Assembly: GCA_005408345.1 (NCBI GenBank)
Contig: SEMN01000172.1
Location: 622,501 to 686,500, forward strand
DNA length: 64,000 nt
Source: Macquaria australasica
Taxonomy: Eukaryota; Chordata; Actinopteri; Centrarchiformes; Percichthyidae
Direction: 5' to 3'
The notes beneath the pieces are model-generated. The model did no database searches, was not told where the DNA came from, and saw only the letters and a list, made by a program, of their open reading frames with translations. Made by a program: the position numbers and the translations under genes. Shown here one piece after another: positions 12,801 to 27,800 of this stretch. Positions within the stretch are counted from its first letter, which is position 1. Every line of letters starts with the position of its first letter.

Positions 12801-15800
12801 AGGGTTTTAATGTGAACAAAGAGAAAAGGTTATTTCCATTTTAGAACTGCATTTAAGAAACGTACAATTATACTTGTTATAAATATGTTAGGTAAGGTAG
12901 GTATAAGATAGAGGAGGTGAGTTACTCTATAAGTGATGATACAGACAAAAGACAGTAGGACAGTAGGACTCACACAGATCATAAACACTAATATAGTTGA
13001 GATAAAACTTTGATTAAATATTTAAATATTTCAGTGTAGATCAGTGTGTCCTTGTTTCCACGTGTGCAGTTAATAAGAGTTAGGGAGGATATCTGACCTG
13101 TTGCTTGGCAGCCTCCTCCTGCAGGTCTCTGAGCTGCTTCTCTCTGCTGCTCAGTGCAGCCTGGACCACAGGAAGGACTCTACACACATCATCCACACCC
13201 TGCTGACCGCATTCTGACCCCAGGACCCGGCTGACCTTTGACCCCTGAGATGCCAGCTCACTGCCAAAGGTAGCCAGCTCTGCTGACAGACTCTGAAAAG
13301 GAATAAGAAGTCCTGTTTAGATTGAGTTTGCATCATAATCAGTAGGCTGGTATGAAACTGGGGAGTGTAGAGGATAGTTCTGGTCCTTCACATGTCTTTG
13401 AGGAGATCTTTTTCAAGGGCTGGAGCGGTTTTCCTTTGGTTCATCTCTAAGGGTACAATACCATTCAAATTTGGGTGGCACCAAATAATCCCATTGGAAA
13501 TACTTTGCTTTTGTTTTGTTTCCAACTTCAACTTGGAAATTGAAATAAAGAAACCTTTAATTTCTTTAAATTTTCTTCACAGTTATATGTCTCCTCCCGT
13601 CTTACCTCCTTTTGAGCAATCAATGTCAAAGCAATCAGTCAAATCAAAGCAAAATGCAGAATGAATTTGTGTTTGTTGTGGCGAGTCCCACCTGCAGCTG
13701 CAGCAGCCTCAGCTGTGTGTCTTCTTCATGTGTCGGCCCAGCAGGACAGTGCAGCAGGTTGTTGATGGGGGACAGGGACAGGGACGCTCCATACAGCACA
13801 TGAAACAAACCCTCGTCCAGCGTCTGATGGGAGCCATCCACAGGGGAGGCCTGGGGTCGGAGAGGTTAGTCAAACTGAGACAGGAGACAAATTCATACTA
13901 TGCAAGTATTTAGTCAGTCAGGTGGAAATTTGTTCCTGCTTTTTCTGACACTTTTATCAGATCTTATTCAGCACAAGACAACATGAATCAGGAGGAAGAG
14001 GAGGAGGAGGCTGACATCTGCTGTGTCGCTCGAGGAAGCACAACACCTCTTCATCAGTCTAGCGTCGCTCTCCTCTTATCGGCCGTCTTTCATGTTTGTT
14101 GTTTCCTGCTCCTCTTTTTGTAAAGTGTGATGTCAAAACGTCTCAGTAGTGTTTTTCTTTTGTTGTTTACGCCTTAATACAAACAGCAATAGGTCATCTT
14201 TTATTCCTCAAACTTTTTGGGCTCTCTTGCTTTCATCAGAGTGGTATCTGAGGTTGATTCCAGTTTCTTTTTTCATTCATTCATTCATTCATTCACGGCT
14301 GTATCCCCTGGAGACCCTCAGATTTATCTCACGGCCCCTTGAGGGGTCCTGAATATGAAACCAGGGGTCTCATGTAACGACAGACATATTCTCTGATGAA
14401 CAGCCATGATAATGACCCTGCACCTGATTCAGAAGCTCTGTCGCTGTGTGTCCCAGCTCTCTTAGATGGCTGATGTGGGTTTGGAGGTCTTTCAGGGTTT
14501 GTGTGTCAATCATACGTCCTGCTGTTCCATCACTACGCCTCAGAGATGAGTCTGTCACCTTCAGAGAGAGAGAGAGAAAAACATCAGAAGTTGGAGACTC
14601 ATGCAACTCTTATCAAACCCTGCAGGAGTCCCCATAACACCAAAGAGGCAACAAAGGGCCTTCTGCTCAAAGAAGGTGATAATCAAGCATGGCGAGAACA
14701 CCGATTTTCCTTTTCTTTTTTGTATTTGAAAAGTGATAATCAAGCACTTCAGCCCTCGAGATGAAGGCCTCACCTCAGAGGGAGGAAGCAGCCAGCTCTC
14801 CTCCAGAGCCAGCAGCCGACTGTGAAGGCGATCCCACTTCTTCTGAGCAGAGTCCTCCTCCACATCAGCCTCAGCAGGAGGCCACCTGCAGGGAGAGGAA
14901 AGGCTGGAAATCAACACTTCATTTCATTTCATCTTCCTGTCTTTCTTTCTTTCTAACGGCCTGTGATTGATGGTGGGCTGGAGGTCTCTGTTTGAATCTT
15001 GTGTCTATTTCTCTCTTCAAATTGGATAATGAATCTAAAATCTTATTGCACTGATTGGATACATCGAATCAAACAATCTGAGAAGTTAAAATAAGTTAGA
15101 GGATAAATAATCAGATCACTGTGTCTTACACATGTCAATACATTTTATTTCTGATTCAAAATTCTTCTTATATTTTGTATTTTTTTCTTAATTCTACTGC
15201 AGCCTTATTCTGTCCTGTTGTGTTAAAGAAACTGATACTCATTTCTTGAAAAGTCAGCGGAAAACAAGTTGATTTGTATTACATTTTGAAACTGAATTTG
15301 ATTTTTCATTTGATTCTTTTTTGGGCTATTTTGCTTTTATTTGACAGCCAGTAGAGAGAGATAGGAAACAGAAGGGGGAGAGAGGGGCACGACATGCAAC
15401 AAAGGTCTCCCGGCCAGGATTCGAACCGTGGACATTGTGGTTATGTGGTACGTGCCTTAACCATGAGGCTACCAGGATGCCTGAAATCTTTTCATAGTTT
15501 AAATAATACTTTTAAGACAAAACTTTGTTAAAATAAAGATTTCTTATTAGATTTATATGTAGGGAAAATAAAATTGGACAGATGAGACAAATAAACTAAA
15601 ATAAAATGCTAAATATATCCTGTACACTCTGTAATATATAGTTAAATATATATAATAGTACAACAGAGTAATGAGACAGTGTGTTACCATGGTGACAGCT
15701 GTCTGTGGTCCTCTGGTTCCTGGCTGTGGAGTCGAGCTCTGCTGCCCTGCCTGGCAATGGCCTGAGTCAGTCCTCTCTGTTCAGTCAGCTCCTGCTCCAA

Positions 15801-18800
15801 CTCCTGCACACAGTCCATACAGTTAAACATACAGAACACTAATATATAGCAGCAAGACTTTTATATACATCTCTGATTGTTTCATAGCATGTAAAAACCT
15901 TACTATCTGTCTCTAAATGACCAGCAACGTTTTCCTGTTGATGAATTTGTGAGTTGCTTGTTCCAGAGCAACTTGGAAAAAATAGATGGTAAAAGTGAAA
16001 AGGAAACTCAGCTGCCATCAGCTGAATATCAATTAAACCAATGTACTGGTTTGCTTTTACAATGATGTTGATATTGCCTTTGAAAGGGCCTAATAACAGC
16101 CAAATTTAAAGATATGACAGTGATGTATTGATACTGACTTCAGTCTAAAAGTATTGGTAATCCTTCAAAACCTCACAGCAGTCAAACCCTTCAGCTAAGC
16201 GGTCCGTAGAGTCCACTACCTTCTGCTGTTGCAGGCTGCTCTGTCTGAGCAGCTTGTTCCTTGGTGAGGAGAAGATCTCCTGAACACTGCTGCTGTGCTT
16301 CAACTTAGACTCCAGGTGGCGCTCTGGCTGAGGTACCGACTTCTGAGGAGAAACAGGTGAAGAAGAGAAACAGGGAGGAGAAACAAAAAGGTAAATCATC
16401 AGTGTATAAAGTAAAGTTTGTTACAATTACTACCTGATTGCATGATTAATCAGCGCCCTGAAGATATGTTTTGGTCTTTGGTAGATTAAGGATGTAAAAA
16501 TGTTCTCATCATCATCATCGTCTTTTTCCCACCAAAGCTGTGGACTTGTGACTTGGACTTAAATCACAAAAATGAGGACTTGAGACTTAAGTCTGGAGGT
16601 GGCCAAGTGCGGTGGTGCAGTGGTTAGCACTGTCGCCTCACAGTAAGAGGCGGGTTCGCACACGCAGGCCGGCTAGGGCCCTTCTGTGTGGAGTTTGCAT
16701 GTTCTCCCCGTGTCCGCGTGGGTTCTCTCCGGGCACTCTGGCTTCCTCCCACCATCCAAAGACATGCAAGTTAGGTTAATTGGTGTGAATGTTTGTCTGT
16801 CTCTATGTGTAGGCCCTGTGATTGACTGGCGACCAGTCCTGGGTGGACCCGGCCTCTGGCCCAATGTCAGCTGGGATTGGCTCCAGCCCCCCGCGACCCT
16901 CTAAGAGGATAAGCGGTATAGAAAATGGATGGATGGATAAGATAGCAACAGGCAGGCCTGTTTAAAAAAAAACTAAACACAGCAGACTTTGGCTTTTAAA
17001 GCTCAGCACTCAGACTTGAATGACTTTCATTCTGACTTGAAATTTGCTGATGAAGACTTGTGACTTGACTTTCCTCAAAAGACGTGAAAGCAGCTCTGCT
17101 TAGCACCTGTAGATATGAAACTAAACAGACCTGCTTCTACGCCGAGGGTGAAACCACTACCAAGGTGCCTGTGAGCCTGTAATGGTTTATTTGCAAACTT
17201 GTTAATAATTATCATGGAGTGACTTTGCCACATGTGCACTGTCCACTCTGCTGTCCGCAGCAGAAACACCCACCTCAACATCTTTTTAAACTTTAGTATG
17301 AGTAAAATGAGATGGATCATAAGAATTTGACCTTGTGTTTGGTGGGAAAGATGATTTCTTATGTAAGTTTATCCAAATAAAAAAAAAGAAAAAGAATTTA
17401 TGTATTATATTTACTGATTTGACATCTGTGAATATTTGTATTTTTACCATATTATTTCAGACATTTTTCAAACCACATGTGCACCACTTTTCAAAACAAA
17501 AATATGAGACACTTTTTCACATACAAAAATTTTAAATTGTTGGTACTGAGAAACAGACAAAAAAAACAAACAATAAAATACGTATTTTAAACATTTTGTT
17601 GGACACTGTAATGCCGAGCCAGCTGATTCTGACTGATATTGTCTCAACTTTTAGCTGTTTTTATCCTGTAACTACAACTTGTACAACTTATTATTTGTGT
17701 ACCGTTTCAATTAATATCTAATCACACAGATTGAATGCACCTGTTCCTGTGGCTCTTTGTGGGAGACGGTTCTCTCCTCTCCATGTCTGTCCTGTAGCAG
17801 CTGTTGGAAGCAGACCAGGTTGGCCTTCAGGAGCTCCAGTTTGGAGGAGAGCAGCTCAGCCGCTTCCTGCTGGGATCCCACAGCTCCCAGTTCATCCTGC
17901 TGCTGCTGCTGCTGCTGCTGCTGGTCAGCGGCCGGGCCGAGCGCCGACAGGCTGGCAACGTCCTGCTCGATCTCCAGGAACATCTCCTGTACATTAACAC
18001 ACACACACACACACACACACACTCTTGAACTTACACTATGTGCTGAGCATATGCACGGCAGAAAGTGGCTTTTACTTTCTTCTTCTTTTTGCTTGGTTGA
18101 TGCCTTTATTCACCGTGTGAAAGCTCAGAAAAATCAACCTCGTTACGAAAAAAAATTACGAGGCTTTTTCGCAGCGTAATATTCGCTTTCTGTGAAAGTA
18201 CTCATGACAAAAACAACAGTTTGAAAAAATAAATTGACCTGTGAATTAATTGCACAAAAAAACGCCTCCGGTGTGTAAAGGCCTTAACTCTTCATCCTCA
18301 TTCAGTGCTTCCACTTCAAGTGGAAAGTGGCGACACACCCCTGTCTGCATTTTGCGTTTACTTTTGTTTCTCGACTCCTTTATTATACCTTTACAGTCTC
18401 TTTCACCACATGTCCTGCCCTCGTTCTGCTGACTCTATTGTATCAAAAACAACACTTAAATAGATTTAGATTATGAGGTCATTTGAGAATAATGCAGCAC
18501 AAAGCTTCATAATGTTTAAGTTAGATCTGGGTCATGAATAAGGCGTCTCTGAGAACGAGGATCTTTAGTACATTTGAATAGGAGACAAGATCTCATCAGT
18601 TACTGTTCGTTTACACAAAGCTTCATTCAAATGTGACGTGTGACTGCAGGATGTGTTTAACCTCTGAAACTTTAATGGAGGCTTGAGTTACACTCTCAGG
18701 GTCAGCAGGGAGTGAATCCTGGGAGGAAAATACCTGCCAGAGCTTTGAATGAGGACATAATAATGAAGCCTGTGAGGGCGTGACTCTGTTGACTGAAAAC

Positions 18801-21800
18801 TATTATACACAGACTGAATCATACAGATCCACAACCGTCAAATACCCATATTTTACCAGTTTGAACAGAGATGCAAAATAACTAAATATATCTACTTAAG
18901 TACAGAACTTTTAAGTACTATTTTGAGGTACTTGTACTCTGCGTGAGTATTTCCATTTTGTGAAACTTTTACTTTTCCTCCACTTCATGTCAGAGGACAA
19001 TATTTTATGTTTTTATTTCACTATCTGTATCTGATAGTTGGAATTACTTTGTAAATTCAAATGTTACATTCAACATGAGATAATCTCATAAAACATAGAT
19101 GTGGTCAACATGTTCACAACTTTAAGACTTTATCAACACCATGTAATGATTCAACTGATCTGAAAGCATGAAAACCTACAAAATAGCAGCGTTTTCGCCC
19201 AATTTATGTGCAATTTTATGACTTTTTAAAGTCATGTTAACTCTCTGAAACAAACCTCTGTGTACCTCTATTTAATGGACGAACCAGCAACATGAAAAGA
19301 CTAAAATCTGTAGGGAATTGTTCATTCATGTGAAGTCCCACTGTCTACTGAAAATGAATTTTACAAAACAGAATTAAGCAATTTTGTGAATGAATAAATT
19401 ATGAAAATAAAATTCCATTATAGAGTTTTTACACATCATCACTGTCCAGTTAATACAGTGTGTCTCCAAATGTGGTGATTTTGAATTTTTCAAATAAAGT
19501 GAAGGACTAAGTTTTCCTTTTGTGGGTTAAGCTAAATAAACAATTTTTAAATCTATTGGATTATCAGGAAAATGTGCAGCCACAGAACTGAAAACAGGAA
19601 TGTTTTTTGTGGATCATGTAAAGCTGACGTTTTGGAGATTTTTCACAGGACAGCAATATGTTAACTGACCAACACAGTGTTTCAAATATCCAATATAAAT
19701 TAATAATATAAACTAGTATATTAGTAGCTATGGTAGCAGTGCTCTGCTGTAACTGCTGCTGTGTTCTGCAGCCTGTTTTCATGTGTTTGTTTGGTAGTCA
19801 GGGACACTTGGCAGAGTTTAAAACTACAACACTTGATTTGTTGATTTCTGACGTCCGGATCTTTGCCAGTTTGTTCACCACCTCTGCAACCACACTGCAC
19901 CCTCAATGCAAATACCAGCAGCTGGACTTTAGTGTTTGTTTGTTAAACTGTGAGGTCATTTGTTTTCTGGGTTGACGATAGCAACGTCCTGACAGGAAAC
20001 AAAGAGAGCCCTGGTGATATTTAACATGGTATTTATTTAACTAAAGCATTACTCTACAAAATATCAAGATGCTTATAAAGAGTGAGACAGTCGCAGTGGA
20101 TTCAAAAAGTTGTAAAGATGTTTGATGTTTGAATTAGACCGCTTTGGGTTAATGTTTAGTGATCATTCTGTCACTCTCTCCAGCAGTCCTGGTTTGAATG
20201 GACAGTCTGCTGTTTACAAGCAGACTTAAAGCAAACTTCAGGTAATAAACTCAGAGCAGGTGACAGTTAATGAACTCTGCTCACTGAGACTCGTCACCAT
20301 AATATACAGCAGGACAGCATCCACTGAGGGCAGATGATGTCCAGGAATGCTGATAGAACCCAACATCTACATATTATTTAGTATAAAGACTTTGCTGACA
20401 TTTTAATTGACATCATGTAATGTCACTGAAATGAAAATATATGTAGTTTAAGTAATTTCTAAGTGCATGTCTTATAATCGCAACGTTGCCAGTTCGACTC
20501 CAGCCGACGACCTTTGTTGCATGTCATGCTCCTCTCTGTTCAATAAAGGCGAAAAAATGCCCCAAAAAATATCTAAAAAAAAACCAACAGATGACATAAT
20601 GTATTTGGCAGGCGAGACAAAAAGCAAAATCCAGAGATTGTTGGCTAAATAGACTGTGTTAAATGATGTTAATGTTATTAAATTCTTAAATGTGTCATTA
20701 TTCAGACTGTAACTTAAAAAGGCTAAAAATTCCAGAACCTATTCTTTAATAATATGATTACATAAGCTAGAAAAAATATATATGTTTGCAGCTTGTAATT
20801 AAATAATGCCTATTGAATGGGTTTACATGTATGGAGTCTGGACTGTACTTGTACTTGTACTTGACTATTGACACTGTTAAATTATGATCAATTAATAAAT
20901 TGATGCATTTAAAAAAGCTATTATAAATTGATTAACTAAATTTTAATTTATAAATGTTGCACTAAAAGTACATAAACAATAACAAGAATATTAAATTAGC
21001 CACTTATTATGTCCTTATTCTGTTTGAAATTATGAATTAATGACTATATTTAAGAAAGCAGTCACAGTATTTTCCTTTTGTTATTCCATCTCCTGATGTG
21101 TCTTTCCTCTCATATTCCACCTCAAAAAACGTCCAACCCACAGAGCAGCAGCAGGAGCTCTGATTGGTCAGCTCAACACACCTGGTTACACTTTCAACAC
21201 AGAAGCACAGAGTCGTTCAGGGAATGACGTTGAGGTTTAAACACTTTTGGTTTGAGAGACTTTGTGTGAATGGATCTTCCAGGTTATGCTGGTGCAGCAC
21301 TCACCCTGCTGAGCAATCAGGAAGCACAAATATATCAATGTGACACACACTGTTTGTAGCCGTAAGTGGCGACACTGTCGACATTACTGTGTTATCAGCA
21401 CTGAGATAGTAAAAACAAAAAGATCACTGACCTATGAGTCAAATCTATAACCTCCAGCGGCAGGAGGAAGCTACCAGACAGAAAGACATGCAAACATGAT
21501 TGTATTCAACTTTAACTGACTTAACATTCGAAGCTGATGAACTTCGACTCCTCCACGTACAGAGCCAGATGCATCTTAAGATCTTACATCATACGTGAGA
21601 CGGCAACAAACCAATGCGGGACGGGATATTTGAACCTCTGAGCTGCCAAAATAATCCTCAGCATGCACTTTAACTTTGCATCTGTGCCGAGCTGAGATGT
21701 TGCAAGATCTGAAATAAGCGGCAAGAATGTGGAAATTATTCACGAGTCATATTTAGCTCCTGAAACGACATTGTGCAACTTGAAATGTTTGTAAAGTCAC

Positions 21801-24800
21801 ATGACTCGACCAATGACCTCTGACGATGTGCGCACAGACCCAACAGGAGCAGGATTATGATCTCAGTGCTGATTTGAAAAACTAGTTTAGCTTCTTAGTT
21901 CATAACTTGACTCTATAAGCCTGGTTTAAAGTTGACTTTAAGTTTCAAGACATTTCAAAATGCAAGTGACCTTTGCTTTGGTATTTTGCATCACCCTTCC
22001 TAGAGATTAGTTGTCAATCAAACACTGAGCAGTTCAGTCTTGTTCTCTTCACTGAATGAAGCTTGACTTTTTGTTTTATTGTATTCCAGGAAAACTACTC
22101 CAACTGCAGCAGGAAAAACATATAAACCACTTTAAATAACTTTCTATTCACAACTGGAGATATGAGAGATACAATAAATGGCCAGAAGTATGTGGACACC
22201 GCTGCGCAAGTTCTCAAGTAAACGCTGCTTCATTTTGAGGGTTCACAAGCCAAACAGATTAGGAATCACTGCACTAGAGGATATTTTCCTAGAAAGAGCT
22301 TCCTGATATTGTAGCAATTGTAGCAAATATTAAACTTTTGACCAATAAATTGATGATAGTTTCGAAGCAGACATTTATTTATTTAAATGTCATGAATAAC
22401 AACCAAGGTTTTAATCACACAGCAGCCAGGGACGCATCGATTTGGTCCTTTGCAGGTTGAAAGACGTCCAGATATGTAGCTTAAAACTGAGCTACAATAA
22501 ACATTAACTGAAAAAAGGTACATCTATGTGAGACTTTTTCTAAGCCTGTATTTCAATATGTAGTTAAAACCTGCTTCACGGTGAAACAACAGCTATATAT
22601 AACCTAGATATCTAAAAATATTCACTTTCCAACCAATTTAGCTCAGTTTGAACTCACTACAGATATCTAGACATCTTTTGAGCTGAGAGTGACCTGGTCC
22701 CCTGGTGGGCAGGGCTTACCTGGCAGGTGAGGAGTTGCTGCTCCATGCTGTCCTGCATGGTTGTTGAACCAGCAGCTCCAGCGGCTACCAGGCTCCTCTG
22801 GGCTTTCTGCAGCCACAGCTCCAGCTGGCCGACCCTCTCCAGGCAGACATGGAGGATACCTTCACCGGGGCAGGGCTCAGGCTGGGTCCCGGCCGGCCGA
22901 GGTTCCTCCGGGGCCTGGGACACAAACACAACACACCCGGCTGAACCTCTCTGCTCCAGGGTCGCAGGTAGAAAGAGGAGAAGGGGAGGGAGGGAGGGAG
23001 GAGAGCTGAACTGGGTCCTGAGCAAACTGTAGCTTTAAGTTGAATCTACCTGAGCAGGTTGTAGCTCTAATATTGATCTAAACAGATAATTCTGACCTGT
23101 AATTCAACTTCTCACACTACCAGTCTCTCCTGCCTGGTCATGTCTCTTTCCCTCTTTCCCTCTTTCCCTCGCTTCCAGTCTCTCTCCTCTTTCTTTCACC
23201 CTCTGCTCCACCCACCTGTGGCAGAAAAACCACTTCCTGGAGCGGTGGCAGGGCTCCAGTGACAGCGACTCTTTATCACAGGAAGAGCGAGAGAGAGAGA
23301 GAGAGACTGACAGAGAGAGAAAGAAAAGAGGCCTCAGGCTCCAGGGGTGGAGCTGAGACAGAGGGCCGGGTGAGCTGAGTAAGCAGTAAAAACAGAACAC
23401 AAACACTTCCCTACTTCCTCCTCCAGCTGTTACTGCAGTTTGTAGCTGTCAGTCATCTGATCTTGTATCAGAAGTGCATCTCTATGTCTTAGTGTTCTTT
23501 TAAAGACTTGTTTTTTTTTTTTTTTACCTCTGCTTCCCTTTTAGAGTGAATGATGAGCATTTTGCAAACTAACAAGGCCTGAAATGACTGGTTTTCTCTC
23601 ATGGCTGAGCTCTGTGCACACAGTTGCCAACTACTGAGGATTTGAGGCAGCCTTAACAGGAGGTGAACACCAAGAGTCACCAAACCTGCTTTGAATGTCA
23701 GGATTAATCACTTGACTCAACCATTTGATGTCACTTAAGTTTAATGTGAATATACAGAGCCTGTTTTTCTCTTTATTAGTTTGGGAAAATATTTTTTTGA
23801 TAAAAGGTTGTTTTATTAGTAATATTTTGAGACGAACTTTATAGGTCTATACTGAGGAAACATATTTTAGTGACTCTTAACTTTAAAATTACTTGGAATT
23901 GTTTCTTCAAATGAATAATTTGCGCCTTTGAAATACTAAATCATACTCTGAAAATAATGATATATTAAGACAACACAACATGGTGCTTAACAGTCACAAC
24001 TTGAAGTAAATTAATTCAGCTCAGTCGCAGTTCAGTATAAAACTGTATTAAATGAAAATGATGAATGTAAGTGTGTGAGGGGGACAATTTAGTTATTCAG
24101 GGCACAAATTATTAATTTCAGAGTACAAGTGACTAAATTTAGGAAACAAAATAAGTATTTTAAAGGCCAAATTAGTAAATTTAGGTTCACTAAATTCAAG
24201 AAAAAAATATCAAAAATGTGCTTCTCCTGATACTTCCACAAATGTAAATAATGCAATGAAAATGCATTGATGGTAAATGCAAGTGAAAACAAATACAGCA
24301 TTCACCAGGGTTGAGTGTGAGTAAACTCAGAAGCGGTGCAACCTGCACATCAAACTGCGAGGCTGTATTATAGGTCAAACATAAAATCAATCAACCCAGT
24401 AAACCAACAAGTAGATGGTTATCTTGTAATTGAACAGCAGTTTTAATCAACTCAGTCCATCAGCGAGTTATTTCTGTGCAACCAGGCCCCGACTCTGCAT
24501 CCACTCCTGCACGGTTAGAGGGTTAGGAGGAGGATGGTGCATCATGCTGGAACCAGGGCATACGTGTGATTTTTTTATTTATTTTTTTCTAACCAGGGCA
24601 GCTGCAGGACGCAGGCCCTCAGTCTATGCTATGCCCTGATGCTGCAGTCTCTGAGGCCTCTGTTTGGTCTGCTGATGTGACACTGAGTTGCGTATGCATG
24701 TATGGTGGCTATGGTTGCTGCTGTTTCTAGAGGACTTCTAGATTTTACCAGAGCTTCCCCAGATGTCTCCACTGACCACATGCCGCTTTCCACCTCACTG

Positions 24801-27800
24801 CTTTCTGATCTCACAGCTCTAAAATCTTTGGTTTCTTACTCAGTGTACATGAGTAATACATGAGTGTGTTCTGGGCAGGTGTGACTGGGTCCTTGGCCTG
24901 TGTGCAGTATGTGTGTGTGCTCTGTGTATATACTGTGCATGCCTTCAGCCCCTTCAGGGTCACCCCCCCTCCATGCAAGCCCCCTCTGTCCCTTCATGAG
25001 CTCCTGACACAGAGAAAGAGAGACGGGGAGTGGATCACTATTGTGGGTTTATTTGTATTTGTGCTCTTATTTGGATATGTAGACAGAATGGAAAGACAAA
25101 AGTGGAACAAGGTACAAGTACAGCACATGCCATGTAATGTAAGACATTTCAATATTGCTGCTTCCAGGTGAAAACCTTGTATCTCCAAAAACGGCAGCTT
25201 CCTGGGTGATGTTACTGTTTTTAGACTTAAATTATAAATGAGCCCTAAAAACTCTTACATGAGAGTAAGTAATATCATTTTTTTGATTATTTGAGTACAA
25301 TCCTTCAAATTGAGTAATACTGAACTAAAACTAAATGTGGAGTTATGTGGTTTTCACCTGCCAACAGCAGTGTGTTAATCAGTAATCATGTCAAACCAGT
25401 GCATTTTCATGGCCAACAGTCATTTTAGTTTTAATTTCCTGAAGTACAAAAGCTGCATTGTAGAGAGTAAAGTGAATATGCTGATTCACAACGATACGGG
25501 AATCTTTCTCCACACTCCCCCCTGCTGCCAGGCCGTGAAGTAATAATTACTCAGTTAATCAATCAACTCTGTAAACAACAATGAATGATCATGTTCAGCT
25601 TATGGAAATACAAACAGCAGATGCATATAATAGCAGATGCATAAAAGCAAGCCAACAAGAGTTTATTTGAACAGATATGCTCTGCGTTTGCTGGCAAATG
25701 AGCTCGGATAGTAAATGAAAGGTCAACAATCAAGAGGTTTAACTATTTTAAATCACCATTCCCTATATGATACATTATAAAACATGGTTCACAAAATATG
25801 TCTATTAGTACACTTTGTTTCTGCCTGTTATAAAAACATATTAACCCATCAGAATAAAGGTCCATGCAAAAGCTTATTACAGACTGTTAAAAACCGTCCA
25901 CCACACATGCTAAATACTATCTGCTTTCAGTTTTTGGTAAAATAGTTACCATCACCCTGCCAACCACTTCTCACATAGTTGCAAAATAATGTGCTGTGTT
26001 ATCTTTTACCACATCTCAGTGGTGACCACTTGTCAACAAATAGGCAGAACTGCTCTGAGGAGGGCGAGCTCAGCAGTCCTTTATGTAAACACACAAATAC
26101 ACTTGGAAAAAGTAAATCTTTGGCACACATCTGATTTGATTTAATTAATAGTCCTATCCTCTATTTTATTTGTCATAATGCAGTAAGAAACACTGATAAA
26201 GAATTCAAATTTCCAATGTAAACAAAATGCTCTTAACTGTTAGAAGCCAATATCGGGAATTTTCTGCCATGTAAATGCACTGAGGATTGAACGTGAGACA
26301 TTTCCAGAAGAACCTGGAGGTCTAGGCTTGGTGCTAGAATATTTCAGGTGCTCTAGACTTGGTTCTAGGAAAATTCGTGTTCTAGGTTTAGTTCTAGAAG
26401 AAGATAAGAGTTCTGGTTTTAGAAGAAAACAGTTCTAGAAAAAGTCAAAAGCAAGTTCCAGATTTTGTTCTACAAGACTTGAAGTTCTACGGTTGGATCT
26501 AGAAGAAGTTGGGAGATCTAGAATAGATTCTAGAAGAAACTGGTGTTCTAGGTTTGGTTCTAGAAGACATGAGGAGATTAGAGGTTTGGTAGAAAAAAGC
26601 ATTGGTTCTAGAAGGGCTCTACAGCTGGCTCTACAAGATATACAGAGTTCCAGGGCTTGTTCTAGGTTCTAGAAAAAGTCAAGAGCTTTGGTTTGGTTCT
26701 AGAAAAAGTTAGGACTTCTAATGTTTGGTTGGAGGAAAAATAGCTTGTCATTTGAGAAGAAGTACTGAGCTCTAGACTTGTGTCTAAGAGAAGTGGGAAT
26801 TATTGACTTAAATCTCTAGGAAAAGCTCTGCATTTGTTTGTTCTAGAAAAACGGGGAGTTTCAAGGTTTCTTTGATAAAATTCTAGAGGAAGCCTCCTCT
26901 AGTCTTCCTCTAGAGGACTTAAAAAGTTGGGAGATCTATTATGGATTGTAAACACTGGTGTTCTAGGCTTGGTTCTAGAAGGAATGACAGGTCTGGCTTT
27001 GGGTTTCTTGGGTAGGTTCTAGAAGAGGTTGGAGGTTCTAGGATTGGTTTCAGAATAAATGGGAGTTTTTGGACTGGCTCTAGAGAAAGTCTAAGGCTGA
27101 TTCTAGAAGAGCTCTAGAAGAAGCTGGAAGTTCAATGCTTAGATCAAGAAGAAGTGAGAAGTTCTAGACATACTAGTTCTAGATCTAGGAGACTACACAT
27201 CTCTGCTGGGGCCCAGAGTCGGATTTGGAGACTTTTACGGTGGAGGCTGTGTTTACCATGCTCTCAGGCAGTGACTGAGTTCTGACTGTGCCCAGTGGTT
27301 TTGATAAAGCTTCAGATGAGCTTGCTTCTGTGGTGTCAGTGGGGCCCTCAACATCCTGAAGAAACATGAGCAGGGTTAGAAGATCAGTCAGGTCAGTCAG
27401 TTAAATACATTGATCGATTAGTCTACAGGGTTACCACGAGATAAGGAATCACACAGTTACTCATACAGTCTGTTACGGAATTATATTACATACTGTTATT
27501 GATGTCTTTTTGTTATGTTATCGTGTATAACCTGCTGTATTGTAAAACAAATTCAATGGCTCTTATGGCAGTTTCTAATATTTATTAATTCGTATTAAAA
27601 GATTTGCCAAGAATATGAAAGTTGGCATCAATAATATAAGAAATAAGAAACAAAGGTCCTATATTTTTGTTATTGCCAACAAATCGCATAAAAAGATTAA
27701 AACCAACAATGCATAGTTTTTTACTTTAATTTCAATAGGAGCCAATGATGATGTTTGACAGTGTTGAAAGTTGAGTTACCTGTCCATCTTCTCCAGTCCG

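Larger units (their letters stand above)
17987..22719 (-). other. 4.7-kb intron with degraded dispersed repeats
   Basis: I found no splice-bounded open segment here. Recognisable content: the (CA)n microsatellite at 17999-18022, a teleost ACTTAAGTACTTTTGAGGTACTTG-type repeat at 18880-19055, a SINE fragment at 20470-20560 and a Tc1-like terminal fragment at 22175-22200. The stretch at 21120-21240 is more GC-balanced and has an inverted CCAAT (GATTGGTCA), but nothing else supports a promoter. Confidence 0.65.

Noticed and set aside
21120..21240. Possible internal promoter for a short nesprin isoform (inverted CCAAT, somewhat higher GC)
   Set aside because: No CpG island, TATA or in-frame first exon could be identified. 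Nesprins do use internal promoters, but nothing here supports one.
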